The notes: a model not told the origin generated them from the sequence alone. Shown: positions 45,332 through 56,400, counted from the stretch's first letter. The stretch is DNA of 64,000 bases from Flavobacterium sp. KS-LB2 (GCF_036895565.1 NZ_CP145904.1:2232001-2296000); one strand, 5' to 3'. Numbers and translations are program-made.

Positions 45332-45460
45332 GGCGTTTTTACTTGTAAAAAAGTGAAAATAATATCTAAATCACAAAAGAAAATAGTCTATCCATTTTCT
45401 TTATTCGATTCCCATTATGTTTCTTTAATTTTGTAGTAATCAGACACATTCCTTTTACAA

Positions 45461-46741
45461 ATGAACAATACCACACAAATCAAAAAAAATTATCGCTTCA
45501 TTAAAGTTCAAAAACTAGTAATTGTATCCATATTAATTGGTTTTCTTTCTGCTTTTTTAGGTGTTATTTTAAAAAATACAACTGAATATTATGAAGAAAT
45601 CTTTTTTCATAAAACGGTAGTTAACCCAATATTTTTAGTTGTTTTCCCCGTTTTTGGATTGTCAATAATTTATTTTCTACGAGAAAATGTATTCAAGAAA
45701 AAGGAAAACAAAGGCATAAAAGAAGTCTTTGAAAGCACTAATTCCAATTCGAATAATTTACCCAGTTATAAAATTCCTTCCCATTTCATTAACGGTTTAT
45801 TGACTGTAGTTTTTGGTGGCTCTACTGGAATAGAGGTCTCGACAGTTGTTGCTTCGGCTACTATCGGTTCTGTGGCACAAAGAAAACAAAATGTATTCCG
45901 ACAATACAAAACCGAGTTAATCTGTGCGGGAGTTGCTGCCGGAATTACCGCATTATTCAGCAGTCCTATTGCCGGTCTTTTATTTTCATTGGAAGTAATT
46001 TCAAAAAAAGTAACTCGGGCATTTATACTAACCAATCTAATCGCTGTTTCAATCGCTTTTGGACTCATTCATTTATTGGACGAAAAACCTTTGTTTGCAG
46101 TACATAATATGACTTGGCATTTAAGAGCTATTCCTTACTTTATACTGCTTGGAATTATGGCAGGAATAAATTCGGTTTATTTGACCCGTTGTGTGTTGTT
46201 TTTTAAAGCACAATTTTCAAAAATAAAGGTACCCTATTACAAAATCATCCTCGGATCTGTAATTTTAAGCGTTTGCCTTTTTGTATTTCCACAGCTGTAT
46301 GGCGAAGGCTATCATGCCATCAAAACTATTTTCATCAATCCAAATGAAATGGTACTTTCGCTTTCATTGGTACTCACTTGCATTGGAATTTTAGTTTTGA
46401 AACCTATTGTTACATCAGCCACTTTAGCTTCAGGAGGCGATGGCGGCGTTTTTGCACCAAGTTTATTTATTGGTGCTTTTTTAGGATTACTGCTTGCTTT
46501 AATTTTAAATCAGTTTTTCAATGCCAATGTAATTCCAATAAATTTCATGATAATAGGAATGGCAGCCGTTTTGAGCGCCAGTATTCATGCGCCTTTTACT
46601 GCCCTATTTTTAGTTTGTGGTTTAACCAATGATTATACATTGTTTCTGCCAATTCTGGTGGTGTGTATAATTTCGAAATACACTTCTAAAATGATTTATC
46701 CGTTCACCGTTTACTCTTATTCTCCCAGTTTAGCAAAATAA
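45461..46741 (+). CDS. ClC-family chloride channel/transporter
   Basis: 426 residues, about ten helical segments, no C-terminal CBS domains. Filter motif GxFxP is intact (SGGDGGVFAPSLFIGAFLG). The usual GSGIPE appears as NKGIKE (residues 83-88) and GREGP as GIEVS (123-127), keeping the gating Glu125 but replacing the anion-coordinating Ser by Lys84. This degenerate form may alter ion selectivity. A -7 box TAATTTTG (45426-45433) precedes it, and it is followed after 6 bases by the HPP protein gene. Confidence 0.9.
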   Translation: MNNTTQIKKNYRFIKVQKLVIVSILIGFLSAFLGVILKNTTEYYEEIFFHKTVVNPIFLVVFPVFGLSIIYFLRENVFKKKENKGIKEVFESTNSNSNNLPSYKIPSHFINGLLTVVFGGSTGIEVSTVVASATIGSVAQRKQNVFRQYKTELICAGVAAGITALFSSPIAGLLFSLEVISKKVTRAFILTNLIAVSIAFGLIHLLDEKPLFAVHNMTWHLRAIPYFILLGIMAGINSVYLTRCVLFFKAQFSKIKVPYYKIILGSVILSVCLFVFPQLYGEGYHAIKTIFINPNEMVLSLSLVLTCIGILVLKPIVTSATLASGGDGGVFAPSLFIGAFLGLLLALILNQFFNANVIPINFMIIGMAAVLSASIHAPFTALFLVCGLTNDYTLFLPILVVCIISKYTSKMIYPFTVYSYSPSLAK

Positions 46742-46747
46742 TTATCG

Positions 46748-47356
46748 ATGGCAGTTCAAAAAATAAAAAGGAGTTACCGCAAAACCAAATATATTCTCTA
46801 CAAAGAAACATTGGTTGACTTCAAAGAACATTTCTGGGCATTTCTCGGTTCTTTTATAGGCATTGGAATACTCGCTTATTTGCAATCCCAAACGTTACCA
46901 CAATCTGATGTTGTTTATTTAATTGGTTCCTTTGGCGCATCCAGTGTGCTAGTTTATGGCGTAATCCAAAGTCCATTGGCGCAACCGAGAAACCTTATTG
47001 GAGGACACTTAATTTCTGCAATTATAGGAGTTACCGTGTATCAATTCGTTCCAGATATACTGTGGTTAACTGCTCCACTTTCTGTTTCTCTATCTATCGT
47101 TTTTATGCAAATAACGAAAACGCTACATCCTCCAGGCGGGGCAACCGCTCTTATAGCAGTTACTGGTTCAAATGAAATTAAAAATATGGGCTATTGGTAT
47201 GTACTTTCTCCAGTATTAAGCGGCGTACTAATTTTGCTTGCTGTAGCTTTAGTTTTTAATAATATGACATCAAACAGGTCTTATCCAAATCATAAAAAAT
47301 ACCATAAATTTAGAAAAAGAGTTGCAACCATCTTTAAAAATAAAACTGAAGTCTAA
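46748..47356 (+). CDS. HPP-family integral membrane protein
   Basis: 202 residues with four to five membrane helices. The family motif is TLHPPGGATALIAV near residue 125, and GSFGASSVLVYGVIQSPLAQPRN is the other conserved stretch. HPP proteins are linked to nitrite or other anion transport in some organisms, but the substrate here is not known. The start lies 6 bases after the ClC gene, so the two are very likely one operon and may work on related anions. Confidence 0.9.
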   Translation: MAVQKIKRSYRKTKYILYKETLVDFKEHFWAFLGSFIGIGILAYLQSQTLPQSDVVYLIGSFGASSVLVYGVIQSPLAQPRNLIGGHLISAIIGVTVYQFVPDILWLTAPLSVSLSIVFMQITKTLHPPGGATALIAVTGSNEIKNMGYWYVLSPVLSGVLILLAVALVFNNMTSNRSYPNHKKYHKFRKRVATIFKNKTEV

Positions 47357-47490
47357 AAAAACAATTAAAATGAAATCCTTCGAATGAAAATTCTAATTCA
47401 CAACTCTCGTTTTCTATTAAGACCTTGACTTAGATAAACTTCGAATTACCATTATTGATAAATGAATCTATACACAAAAATCTTATCAAC

Positions 47491-47517
47491 AAATCTAAAA
47501 TCTAAAATCTAAATCTA
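47491..47517. repeat. Four tandem AAATCT(A) units
   Basis: AAATCTA repeats four times with one 6-base unit, just before the -7 box TACCTTTG (47530-47537) of the next gene. It is probably low-complexity promoter sequence, possibly phase-variable in length. Confidence 0.6.
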
Positions 47518-47560
47518 AAAATTAAATTTTACCTTTGAGCTTTCAATAAAAACAAAGATT

Positions 47561-48100
47561 ATGGTTTATAAATTTAGAGTAATTCTAGACGCGGAAGAAG
47601 ATGTTTTTAGAGACATTGCAATACTTGAAGACGATACTTTAGAAGATTTGCACAATGCAATTTTCAATTCTTTTGGATTTGACGGAATGGAAGTAGCTTC
47701 GTTTTACACTTGCGATGAAACTTGGAATCAAGAAGAAGAAATTTCACTTTTTGATACCGGTGATGTTTTAGGTGAACAAAAAATAATGAGCGATTACCAA
47801 TTATCTGATATTTTAAACAAGGAAAACACTAAAATCCTCTATGTTTATGATTTCATCAATATGTGGACATTCCTTGTGGAACTCGCTGCTATAGAAGATC
47901 AAGTTGCTGGTAATTTATATCCGGAAACTATTTTTTCTCATGGTGAAATGCCAGATGAAGCGATGGAGAAAAACTTTGAATCTGATAATGCAGATGACTA
48001 CAATGATGAATTTGAAGACGGCTTAGACGAAGATGATTTAGACATGTTTGAAGGTGACGATAGTTTTGAAGACTTTGGATTTGAGGAGAACTGGAATTAA
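47561..48100 (+). CDS. Plasmid pRiA4b ORF-3-like protein
   Basis: 179 residues. The N-terminal ~120 match the pRiA4b ORF-3/IS1096 TnpR-like fold: MVYKFRVILDAEEDVFRDI, LEDLHNAIFNSFGFDG and ILYVYDFINMWTFLVELAAI. The C-terminal ~50 residues are strongly acidic (DEFEDGLDEDDLDMFEGDD). Despite the plasmid and IS names, this is a common chromosomal family of unknown role in Bacteroidota; no transposase is nearby. Confidence 0.88.
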   Translation: MVYKFRVILDAEEDVFRDIAILEDDTLEDLHNAIFNSFGFDGMEVASFYTCDETWNQEEEISLFDTGDVLGEQKIMSDYQLSDILNKENTKILYVYDFINMWTFLVELAAIEDQVAGNLYPETIFSHGEMPDEAMEKNFESDNADDYNDEFEDGLDEDDLDMFEGDDSFEDFGFEENWN

Positions 48101-48122
48101 AAAAATTAGAAGATTAAGAATC

Positions 48123-48175
48123 AAGAGCCAAGATAAAAGACCTTTTTTAACTGTCTTTCATCTTGGTTCTTTTAT
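48123..48175. repeat. Long imperfect hairpin between two genes
   Basis: AAGAGCCAAGATAAAAGAC (48123-48141) pairs imperfectly with GTCTTTCATCTTGGTTCTT (48153-48171), followed by TT. It could be a terminator for the upstream gene, or a relic of the repeated word AACCAAGAT common near such hairpins. Confidence 0.55.
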
Positions 48176-48191
48176 CTAAAAAACATACAAA

Positions 48192-49250
48192 ATGATCAAC
48201 TTATACAATACACACATTGAAAATTTATCCATTCACAGAGTGGGGAATAAAAGTAGAAACGAAGCGATTTTTTTATCAGAGCAACCTTTTAATCTGAATG
48301 ATGAAATTGTGCCTTTGATGAAAGAATTTTTCTTTAAACCTTTTAGAGAAAAAGAAGAAAACTATTTTCAGTTTGCCCATGAAATTGATTTGGATTACAA
48401 TGATATGTTCAAATTTGCAACGGAAGTTTTTGATAATCCAAGTACAATTCATGACGTTTCTAAAAAAATCACCTCACACTTATTTGAGCAGTCGAATCAC
48501 CCGCACATCAAGAATGGTGAGGTGTATGTTACCTATTTAACCAATGTAAGTATTGATAATAATGTCGTGGATGCTATAGGGATTTTCAAAAGTGAAATTC
48601 AAGCAGACTTTTTGCAGTTTGAAGAAAAAGCTTCGCATTTAGAGATGATTTTGCAACATGGTGTGAGTTTGAATAAACTAGACAAAGGATGTATTATCTT
48701 TAATTATAAAAAAGAAGAAGGTTACAAAATCCTAACTGTTGACAGCAATCGTTATGATGCCAGATATTGGTTGGAACATTTCTTATCTGTAGATGCTTTT
48801 GAAGATGAAAACTTTATCACTAAAAAGTATTTAAAATTCTGTCAAAACTTTGCTAAAGATGTAGTTTTCCCTGCCGAGGACAAAAAAGAAGAGGTGATGT
48901 TTATGAACCGCTCCGTAAATTATTTTGCGAAAAATGATCAGTTCGAGGAAACAAATTTCTTAAACGAAGTATTAGACAATCCCGACTTAATTCCTGAGTT
49001 TAAGAACTATAAAGTTGACAAAGGAGAGAAATATAGTATTGAAGATGTCACGTCATTTCCTATTGCAAATGCAGCAGTTTCTGATGCTCGAAAATCAATC
49101 AAAAACGTAATCAATTTAGATACGCACATCCAAATTAAAATGGATTTCATCAATCCTGAAAGTGCAGAAAAATTTGTAGAAAAAGGTTGGGATGAAGAAA
49201 AACAGATGTATTATTACTTGGTTTATTTTAATAAAGAAGAAAAAAGTTAG
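48192..49250 (+). CDS. Nucleoid-associated protein, NdpA/YejK family
   Basis: 352 residues. MINLYNTHIENLSIHRVGNK starts the domain, and VYVTYLTNVSIDNNVVDAIG is the conserved central strand pair. The C-terminal part (SFPIANAAVSDARKSIKNVI) completes it. The 37-kDa nucleoid-associated family binds DNA; a function beyond that is not established. It has no signal peptide. The length matches the family. A strong terminator follows. Confidence 0.88.
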   Translation: MINLYNTHIENLSIHRVGNKSRNEAIFLSEQPFNLNDEIVPLMKEFFFKPFREKEENYFQFAHEIDLDYNDMFKFATEVFDNPSTIHDVSKKITSHLFEQSNHPHIKNGEVYVTYLTNVSIDNNVVDAIGIFKSEIQADFLQFEEKASHLEMILQHGVSLNKLDKGCIIFNYKKEEGYKILTVDSNRYDARYWLEHFLSVDAFEDENFITKKYLKFCQNFAKDVVFPAEDKKEEVMFMNRSVNYFAKNDQFEETNFLNEVLDNPDLIPEFKNYKVDKGEKYSIEDVTSFPIANAAVSDARKSIKNVINLDTHIQIKMDFINPESAEKFVEKGWDEEKQMYYYLVYFNKEEKS

Positions 49251-49277
49251 TAAGTAATTTTTATCGTTATAAATTTT

Positions 49278-49313
49278 AATCCTCAACTGCTTAAGTAGTT
49301 GAGGATTTTTTTT
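49278..49313 (+). terminator. Terminator after the nucleoid-associated protein gene
   Basis: An 11-base-pair stem AATCCTCAACT / AGTTGAGGATT with an 8-base loop and an eight-T tail in the TTTTTTTT run. Confidence 0.92.
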
Positions 49314-49482
49314 GCTCTCCCATTTTTTTATGTGGGGTGACAAATTTTTCCTTCGTTTAATTTATAAGAATTTTATTGTTTTTATTAAATTAAAATGCTT
49401 TTAATCGATTTTATTTTGTATTTAAACGACAATTAATTAAGTTTAATCCCCTTTTAACCCCAAATCTAAATGACCAAATAGT

Positions 49483-49722
49483 ATGAATGCAATCCAAATC
49501 ATAGAAAAATTTCTAAGTAAAAAGATTCTATGCACTCTATTTGGTCATAAAATAATTACTACTAGAAATGTAACAAATCATTTCAAGGAATTTAAATGCA
49601 CTGTTTGTCAACTCGAATTAACAAACGATGAAAAAGGTAGAAAAACATATCTTACACCTGAACTAAAAGAAATAAATGAAACACTCTTAGGTTTCTATAA
49701 TAAAAGGATTCATTCTGTATAA
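49483..49722 (+). CDS. Small zinc-ribbon-like hypothetical protein
   Basis: 79 residues. LCTLFGHK and CTVCQLEL put Cys17, His22 and a CxxC pair at spacing typical of a small metal site, as in DUF1660-like phage and chromosomal proteins. The rest is helical (LTPELKEINETLLGFYNKR). There is no signal peptide. It stands alone between a terminator and a 190-base gap. Probably real because the metal-site cysteines and the basic tail look selected. Confidence 0.7.
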   Translation: MNAIQIIEKFLSKKILCTLFGHKIITTRNVTNHFKEFKCTVCQLELTNDEKGRKTYLTPELKEINETLLGFYNKRIHSV

Positions 49723-49912
49723 AAGTAATAGCTATTAAAACATAATGCCATTTCTATCGCATAATTAGCCTGTTTTTTTTAAGGACGAATCAGATTCACT
49801 ATTATAAAAAATTCATTAATACGATTTAATCCTATTAATTCTAAAAAAGAGCCAAAAATGTGACTATCCAATTTCGTTTATTAGTAATTTTGTATTCTAA
49901 ATAAACTATCAG

Positions 49913-52282
49913 ATGGATTATCATTTGTTTAAAGAAAGCCCGTTCAAAACGCTTATATCATTTCATAAACTCATTGAAGCTTTAGAGGAAATCGAAGACA
50001 GTACTATCGATTATCGATCGAATTATGCCAAGGCTTTATTGAAAGAAATCGAACCTTTTCCTGAGTTCAGAACTGGAATCGAGAATTTGAATTTAATTCC
50101 TGAAAACGAAACACTGATACAGTACCTATTAGCTGATCTTTTCCCTACAGCCCTAACAAAAAATGAAATTAAAGCGGTAACAATTCCGTTTCAAAACTTC
50201 ACGTTTAATTATAGTGAAAGATTCAAAAAAATACTCCTAAATGCTGGAACAACATTTGACATGACCATTAGGGATTTTGATCAAAATCAATTTTACATCA
50301 TGAATTGTCTTTTGATTCTAAATACCTTTTATAATCAGCATTTTGATTTCAACAAACCTTTATTTTATGATATTCCAGATGAAAATGGTGTAATGAAACA
50401 TTATAGGATTCTATACAATGCTGATTTTATGGAAATCATCCCCACGGATAAATCAATAACCTTAACTAATGAAGATATTGATTTATTAATGGACAATTAT
50501 GATAATATTGAGCTCTGGAAAGAAAAATTTCCTTCTGAAAGTTGGATTTTAAAAGGCTTTGGAATTGTATCCTTATTTGATGCTTCCATAGAGAGTGCCG
50601 TTTCAAACTTGAAAAGCAATCTCTTGAAATCAAAAACGGACACTACTGGAAATGGTGGTGATTTTGAAACTATTTTCCGTTCTATTTTTAAAATAGCTAA
50701 TTTAAAAGTAGGTTTCATTATTTACAATGAAGAAGAAGAAAAGTTTGTAAAACCTCCATATGATGATAAAAAAATAGACAGTTTTATTCTGCATGATATC
50801 CAAGAAGTAGACTGTAAAAATGCACTTTTTGGTTGTTCATTAGAAAATATTTTGGAACAAAATAAACCTTTTGTAATTTCAAATGTTGAGAAATTTGCCA
50901 AAATTGAAGGAAATGAAAAACTAGGAGCACATTTTTTAAAACTAAATATTAAAAGCTGTATTCTCGCCCCAGTAATAAAAAACGATAAGCTATTAGGTAT
51001 TATTGAATTGGTTTCGGGAGAATCAAGAGAACTTAACAGCATTAATGCAAACAAACTTGATTTGATTTTGCCCTATTTGGTAGACACATTAGAGCGCTAT
51101 AATAATGATATGCGACACCAAATTGAAGCTATCATACAAAGAGAATATACCGCCATTCACCCAAGTGTGTATTGGAAATTTAGAAGAGAAGCGCTTAAAT
51201 ATTTTCAAACTAATAATCCGAATAAAGATTATATTTTCAAGGAAATTGTATTCAAGGAAGTATATCCTTTATATGGGCAAATAGACATTAAAGGCTCTTC
51301 AAGTCACAGAAATGAAACGGTGAAAGAAGATTTAAAAAATCAACTCGAATCACTTATTGAAATTTTTGAAAATCAGAATTCAAATACGAATTTGGTTTTA
51401 TTAGAACAACGAAAATTTGAATTACAATCGTTTTCTAACCAGTTGGAATTTCCATTGAAAGCGGATACCGAGCAACAAATTCAGCTTTATATTGAAAATG
51501 AAATTCATCCAATTTTAAGAAATACCAAAACGGACGCTACCGGAGAAACTTTGGAAAAAAAATATTTTGAAAGTTTGGATGAAAAAACAGGCATGTTTTA
51601 TCATTCGAGAAAGAAATTTGACAATGCCATGTCAATCATTAATAAAAAACTCGCTTCTATTCTCGATAAAAAACAAGCGGAAGCACAAAACATATACCCC
51701 CATTATTATGAACGCTTTAAAACTGATGGTGTAGAACACAATCTTTATATTGGATCTTCAATTGCTCCATCAAAACCTTTTGACACGTTGTATCTTCATA
51801 ATTTGAGATTATGGCAATTGCAAACGCTTTGCGAAATGGAGCTAGAACACCATCAACTCAAATCTACGTTGCCTTATGAACTTGATGTAACATCATTGAT
51901 TTTGGTGTTTAGTTCTGCTATTTCAATCCGATTTAGAATGGATGAAAAACGTTTTGATGTTGACGGAACTTATAATGCGCGTTATGAAGTAGTCAAAAAA
52001 CGCATCGACAAAGCAAATATCAAGGGAACCCAAGAGAGAATTACCGAAAAAGAAAAAATCACAATAGTCTATTCCCATAATAATGAGGAAACAGAATATT
52101 TGAATTATATCAAGTTTTTACAATTTAAAAAAGTATTAGAACCAACGATCGAACAATTTGAAGTGGAAGAATTACAAGGAGTTTCCGGTTTGAGAGCCAT
52201 TAGGGTAAAAGTGATTAACGACACTAAAGAACAAAATCCAAAAAACTATTCTTACCAGGATCTATTGGATGAATTGAATTAA
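49913..52282 (+). CDS. GAF domain-containing protein
   Basis: 789 residues, no signal peptide or membrane helix. A GAF domain lies at about residues 245-400 (FETIFRSIFKIANLKVGFII, FGCSLENILEQNKPFVIS, SCILAPVIKNDKLLGIIELVS). The large flanking regions are helical and unassigned. No kinase, cyclase or HTH domain follows the GAF. It converges on the HD-PycTM gene with a 4-base overlap of stop codons. A -7 box TAATTTTG (49885-49892) precedes it. Confidence 0.85.
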   Translation: MDYHLFKESPFKTLISFHKLIEALEEIEDSTIDYRSNYAKALLKEIEPFPEFRTGIENLNLIPENETLIQYLLADLFPTALTKNEIKAVTIPFQNFTFNYSERFKKILLNAGTTFDMTIRDFDQNQFYIMNCLLILNTFYNQHFDFNKPLFYDIPDENGVMKHYRILYNADFMEIIPTDKSITLTNEDIDLLMDNYDNIELWKEKFPSESWILKGFGIVSLFDASIESAVSNLKSNLLKSKTDTTGNGGDFETIFRSIFKIANLKVGFIIYNEEEEKFVKPPYDDKKIDSFILHDIQEVDCKNALFGCSLENILEQNKPFVISNVEKFAKIEGNEKLGAHFLKLNIKSCILAPVIKNDKLLGIIELVSGESRELNSINANKLDLILPYLVDTLERYNNDMRHQIEAIIQREYTAIHPSVYWKFRREALKYFQTNNPNKDYIFKEIVFKEVYPLYGQIDIKGSSSHRNETVKEDLKNQLESLIEIFENQNSNTNLVLLEQRKFELQSFSNQLEFPLKADTEQQIQLYIENEIHPILRNTKTDATGETLEKKYFESLDEKTGMFYHSRKKFDNAMSIINKKLASILDKKQAEAQNIYPHYYERFKTDGVEHNLYIGSSIAPSKPFDTLYLHNLRLWQLQTLCEMELEHHQLKSTLPYELDVTSLILVFSSAISIRFRMDEKRFDVDGTYNARYEVVKKRIDKANIKGTQERITEKEKITIVYSHNNEETEYLNYIKFLQFKKVLEPTIEQFEVEELQGVSGLRAIRVKVINDTKEQNPKNYSYQDLLDELN

Positions 52283-53463
52283 GAACCAACCATTTTAAAA
52301 GCAATTACAAAAGCAATTACTGAAATTATAATTCCTAGCATGAAAAAATTATAGGCAATTCTTAATAAACGGTATTTTTTCTCGAGAACTAATCCTAGAA
52401 AATATAAATCCTTAATCATCGAATTATAAAGATACTCTCTGTCTTTCATCATTTCATTCATTGCCCATTGGTATTCATCCAAAGGCATTTTATAGAAGTT
52501 CCCGAAGAAAAGTAAATTTACTTTTTTATTTTCAATATCTTGTCGAGTAAAAACGCCTTTTGTGACTTTTGGTCGTGTGGAAAGTATGGCAAAAATAATA
52601 GTAATCACACTAGACATCAGCATTATAAAAGTAGGCACCATGAGATGAACATTTTTTGGACTGTCTAATTTTGGAATCAATGTAGAAAGCGCAATAGAAA
52701 TAATAATAGCGTTTACGGAGAGTAAAATATTGGCTTTACTATCAGCAATACCGCTTAAACTAGTATGATTATTTAACGTTACCCTAAATAAAGTATCAAC
52801 AGCTCGCTCTGGTTTGTCTTCTTTTTCTCTTTTTTTATATTCTTTTTCAGCTTCGTTGTTTGCTTTTATGCTCATTTTTTTTATTTTTTTTTGCAACCGT
52901 TTTATATTTTTCTCCTTTAAAGGCTGCCAATTTGCCAAAGCATAATCTGTATAAAACCGATGAATGTTCGTTAAAAAATTATAATTTTCTAAAGCCCAAT
53001 CTTTATCTGTAAACGATTTCCCTTCTACGTTTTTCCATTCATTTCTTAAACCTTCACAACTAAAAATGTAATCATCACTCAAAATATGGTAATAATCTGC
53101 ATCTTTTATTATTTTTTCAGAAAGGGTTTGGGGAACACATTGCTTTTCAGTCACTTTAATTAATCCGGCCACTTTCTCAATATAATCATCAGATTTTCCC
53201 ATTTTTGTTAAAAAATCAGAGGCTATAACAATGCTTGAAGCTTCATGATTATTACAATGCTGTATATATCCCGTATCATGAAACCAAGCGGCGATAAGTA
53301 AAATTTCTTTTTCAGAAGCACTACTATTTTCGTTGTCAGCAAGAGTATTTACGGCAGCTACTACTTCTAGAGTATGGTTAAAATTATGATAGGTATATGA
53401 ATTAGAAAGTTTATCTTTGAGTAATTTACTAACAAAATTTTCGGATTGTTCTATAAGATTCAT
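52279..53463 (-). CDS. HD domain fused to a Pycsar-type membrane effector domain
   Basis: 394 residues. The N-terminal HD domain has the metal ligands FNHTLEV (His30), WFHDTGY (His62, Asp63) and KDADYYH (Asp121 or 123), so it should be a phosphohydrolase. After a charged linker (residues ~200-225), the C-terminal part is the PycTM/DUF5706 domain: TLFRVTLNNHTSLSGIADSK and two helices at ~241-292, with a third near 370-392. PycTM is the membrane effector of Pycsar antiphage systems that sense cCMP or cUMP. No uridylate or cytidylate cyclase is in the window, so any defence role is uncertain. Confidence 0.88.
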   Translation of the reverse strand: MNLIEQSENFVSKLLKDKLSNSYTYHNFNHTLEVVAAVNTLADNENSSASEKEILLIAAWFHDTGYIQHCNNHEASSIVIASDFLTKMGKSDDYIEKVAGLIKVTEKQCVPQTLSEKIIKDADYYHILSDDYIFSCEGLRNEWKNVEGKSFTDKDWALENYNFLTNIHRFYTDYALANWQPLKEKNIKRLQKKIKKMSIKANNEAEKEYKKREKEDKPERAVDTLFRVTLNNHTSLSGIADSKANILLSVNAIIISIALSTLIPKLDSPKNVHLMVPTFIMLMSSVITIIFAILSTRPKVTKGVFTRQDIENKKVNLLFFGNFYKMPLDEYQWAMNEMMKDREYLYNSMIKDLYFLGLVLEKKYRLLRIAYNFFMLGIIISVIAFVIAFKMVGS

Positions 53464-53488
53464 AAAGAAATTTTTACACTACTAAATT

Positions 53489-56400
53489 ATGAAATTGTTT
53501 TCGGATAATTGTTTTATTACTTCGAATAAAGTAGCATTAATGTTATTTGTTTCGGCCTTGATTTTTCAATCGTGTGCTACTCACCACGCACAATTTGGTA
53601 AAAAAACCAAGAATCCGGTAGTTGTAAACGGTATAGATAGCTCAAAAATTGTGCATACTTTTTATTTAATTGGCGATGCTGGAAATGCCAATGAAGAAAA
53701 AGCGCAACAAACAATTGGTTTACTGAAAGATCAATTAGAAAAAGCAAATAAAAATGCGACACTTTTATTTCTTGGCGACAATATCTATCCAAAAGGATTA
53801 CCAAATACTGATAAAGCAAATGAGCGAATTATTGCCGAAAGTAAGCTTACCAATCAACTAAAATTATCTAAAAACTTCAAAGGCCAGACTCTTTTTATTC
53901 TAGGAAATCACGATTGGTATAGCGGTATAAAAGGTGTAGAACGCCAAGCAAAATTTGTATCGGAATATTTAAACGATAAAAAATCATTCTTACCCCGAAA
54001 AGGTTGTGGAATTGACGATATAGAAATCAATAAAAACCTGATTTTAATAACCATAGACAGTCAATGGTTTCTGGAAGACTGGGACAAAAGCCCTACTATA
54101 AATGATGATTGTAACATCAAATCAAGAGAAGCTTTTTTTAATGAGTTCGAATCTATTCTGAATAAAAATCAAGAAAAAACAATAATTCTAGCATTGCATC
54201 ATCCATTAATGAGTAATGGAACACATGGTGGCCAGTTTTCATTAAAAAAACAATTTTTCCCTCTAGAACAAAAAATTCCACTTCCAGTTTTGGGTTCTGT
54301 TATTAACCTCATCAGAAAAACATCTGGTATAAGTCCGCAAGACATTCAAAACAAACAATATACATTTTTTACCAAACGCATAAAAGCGCTCTTACAAAGT
54401 CAGGATAATGTGATAGTGGTTTCTGGCCATGACCACAATTTACAATACATTGAAAAAGACAATATCAAGCAAATTATAAGTGGTGCCGGATCAAAATCAG
54501 AGGCAGCAAAAGCCGTTTACCCAAATGATTTTTCTTATGGTGGCAATGGCTACGCTACATTAAATTTTTATGAAAATGGAGCCGCAAAGGTTTCTTTTTA
54601 CGGGAAGGAAAACAACAAAGAAAAACTGATTTTCGAACAATTTATAGTGGCTAAAAAAGATGATTTCAGCACCAAAAATTTTCCGACTTCATTTGATAAA
54701 ACGACCACGGCAACAATCTATTCTACAAAGCAAACCGATAAAAATGCATTTTATAGATTCCTTTTCGGAAAGCATTATCGAAAATATTATAGCTTACCGA
54801 TAGAAGTAAAAACAACAACGATTGACACTCTTTTTGGTGGTTTAAAACCAAAACGTGCTGGTGGCGGTCACCAATCCAGATCATTACAAATTGTTGACAA
54901 AAACGGAAAAGAATATGTAATGCGTGCCTTGAAAAAAAGCGCTTCTCGCTTTCTACAAGCGGTAGCATTTAAAGATCAATTTATTGAAAATGAATTTAAA
55001 GACACCTATGCGGAGAATTTTTTACTTGATTTTTACACCACTTCACATCCATATACTCCTTTCGCAATTGGGAATTTAGCCGAAAAAATTGGCGTTTCGC
55101 ATTCAAATCCTGAATTGTATTATGTTCCTAAACATAAAGCTCTAAAAAATTTCAATACTGATTTTGGGGATGAATTGTACATGGTGGAAGAGCGCCCCAC
55201 AGATAGCCAAATTGAAGTAAAAAGCTTTGGAAACCCTACCGCAATAATCAGCACCGAAGACCTATTCAAGAATCTTCATAAAGATGAAAAATATAGTATT
55301 GATGAAGGTGAATATATCAAAGCACGCTTATTTGATATGCTCATTGGAGATTGGGACAGACATGAAGATCAATGGCGCTGGGGCGAATATAAAGTAGGTA
55401 ATAAAATAATTTACAAACCCATTCCAAGAGATCGGGATCAGGCCTTTACAAAATATGATGGAGCATTGCTGAAACTAGTGATGAATATGCCTGCATTGCG
55501 ACACATGCAAACTTTTAATGAGAAAATTAAAAATGTAAAATGGCTCAATCGCGAACCTTATCCTTTAGACCTTGCCTTTCTTAAAACATCTGACGAAAAG
55601 GAGTGGCTTAAACAAGCTAAATTCATTCAGGAAAACCTTTCGGATAGTGCTATAGAAAATGCCTTTGATAATCTGCCAAAAGAAGTTCAGGATGTAACTA
55701 TAGCAGACATAAAACGTAAATTAAAAATACGAAAAACACAATTACAGCACTATGCATCTGACTATTATAGAGTGCTGCAAAAAACAGTTTTAATTGTTGG
55801 TACCGATAAAAAAGACAAATTTATAATTCGTCAGGCAACAAAAAACAAGATTGTAATCGAAGTATATCGTTCTAAAAAAGAGGGAGATGAATTGCTCTAC
55901 ACAAAAGATTTTTTTGCCGGAAAAACAAAAAACATTTGGATTTACGGATTAGATGAAGACGATATTTTTGAAGTAAAAGGAAATGCGAAATCAAATATAA
56001 ACATACGATTAATAGGAGGTCAAAATGAAGATTCTTATACCGTAGAAAACGGAAAAAAGGTAAAAATTCATGATTTTAAATCCAAAACAAATACTTACGC
56101 TGTAGATCCAAAAACCAGAGTTCTTTTATCTGATGATTATGAAGCGAGTTTGTATGATTATGAAAAGCCAAAATACAATGCTTTTTCAGGATTACCAAAT
56201 ATTGGTTTTAATCCAGATGACGGAGTGAAAATAGGTTTTATTACCAACTATACCATCAATAAATTCAATCAAAATCCATATACGCAAAAACACATTTTAA
56301 TAGCAAATTACTTTTTTGCTACAAGTGGATACGAACTGATTTACAATGCCCATTTCCCGAAATCAGTTGGCAAATGGGATTTGGACTTAGAGAGCCAATT

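Noticed and set aside
47491..47517. Tandem AAATCTA units as a CRISPR-like array
   Set aside because: Units are 6-7 bases with no spacers and there are no cas genes.
47561..48100. IS1096-like gene as an insertion sequence
   Set aside because: The family name is historical; there is no transposase or terminal inverted repeat around it.
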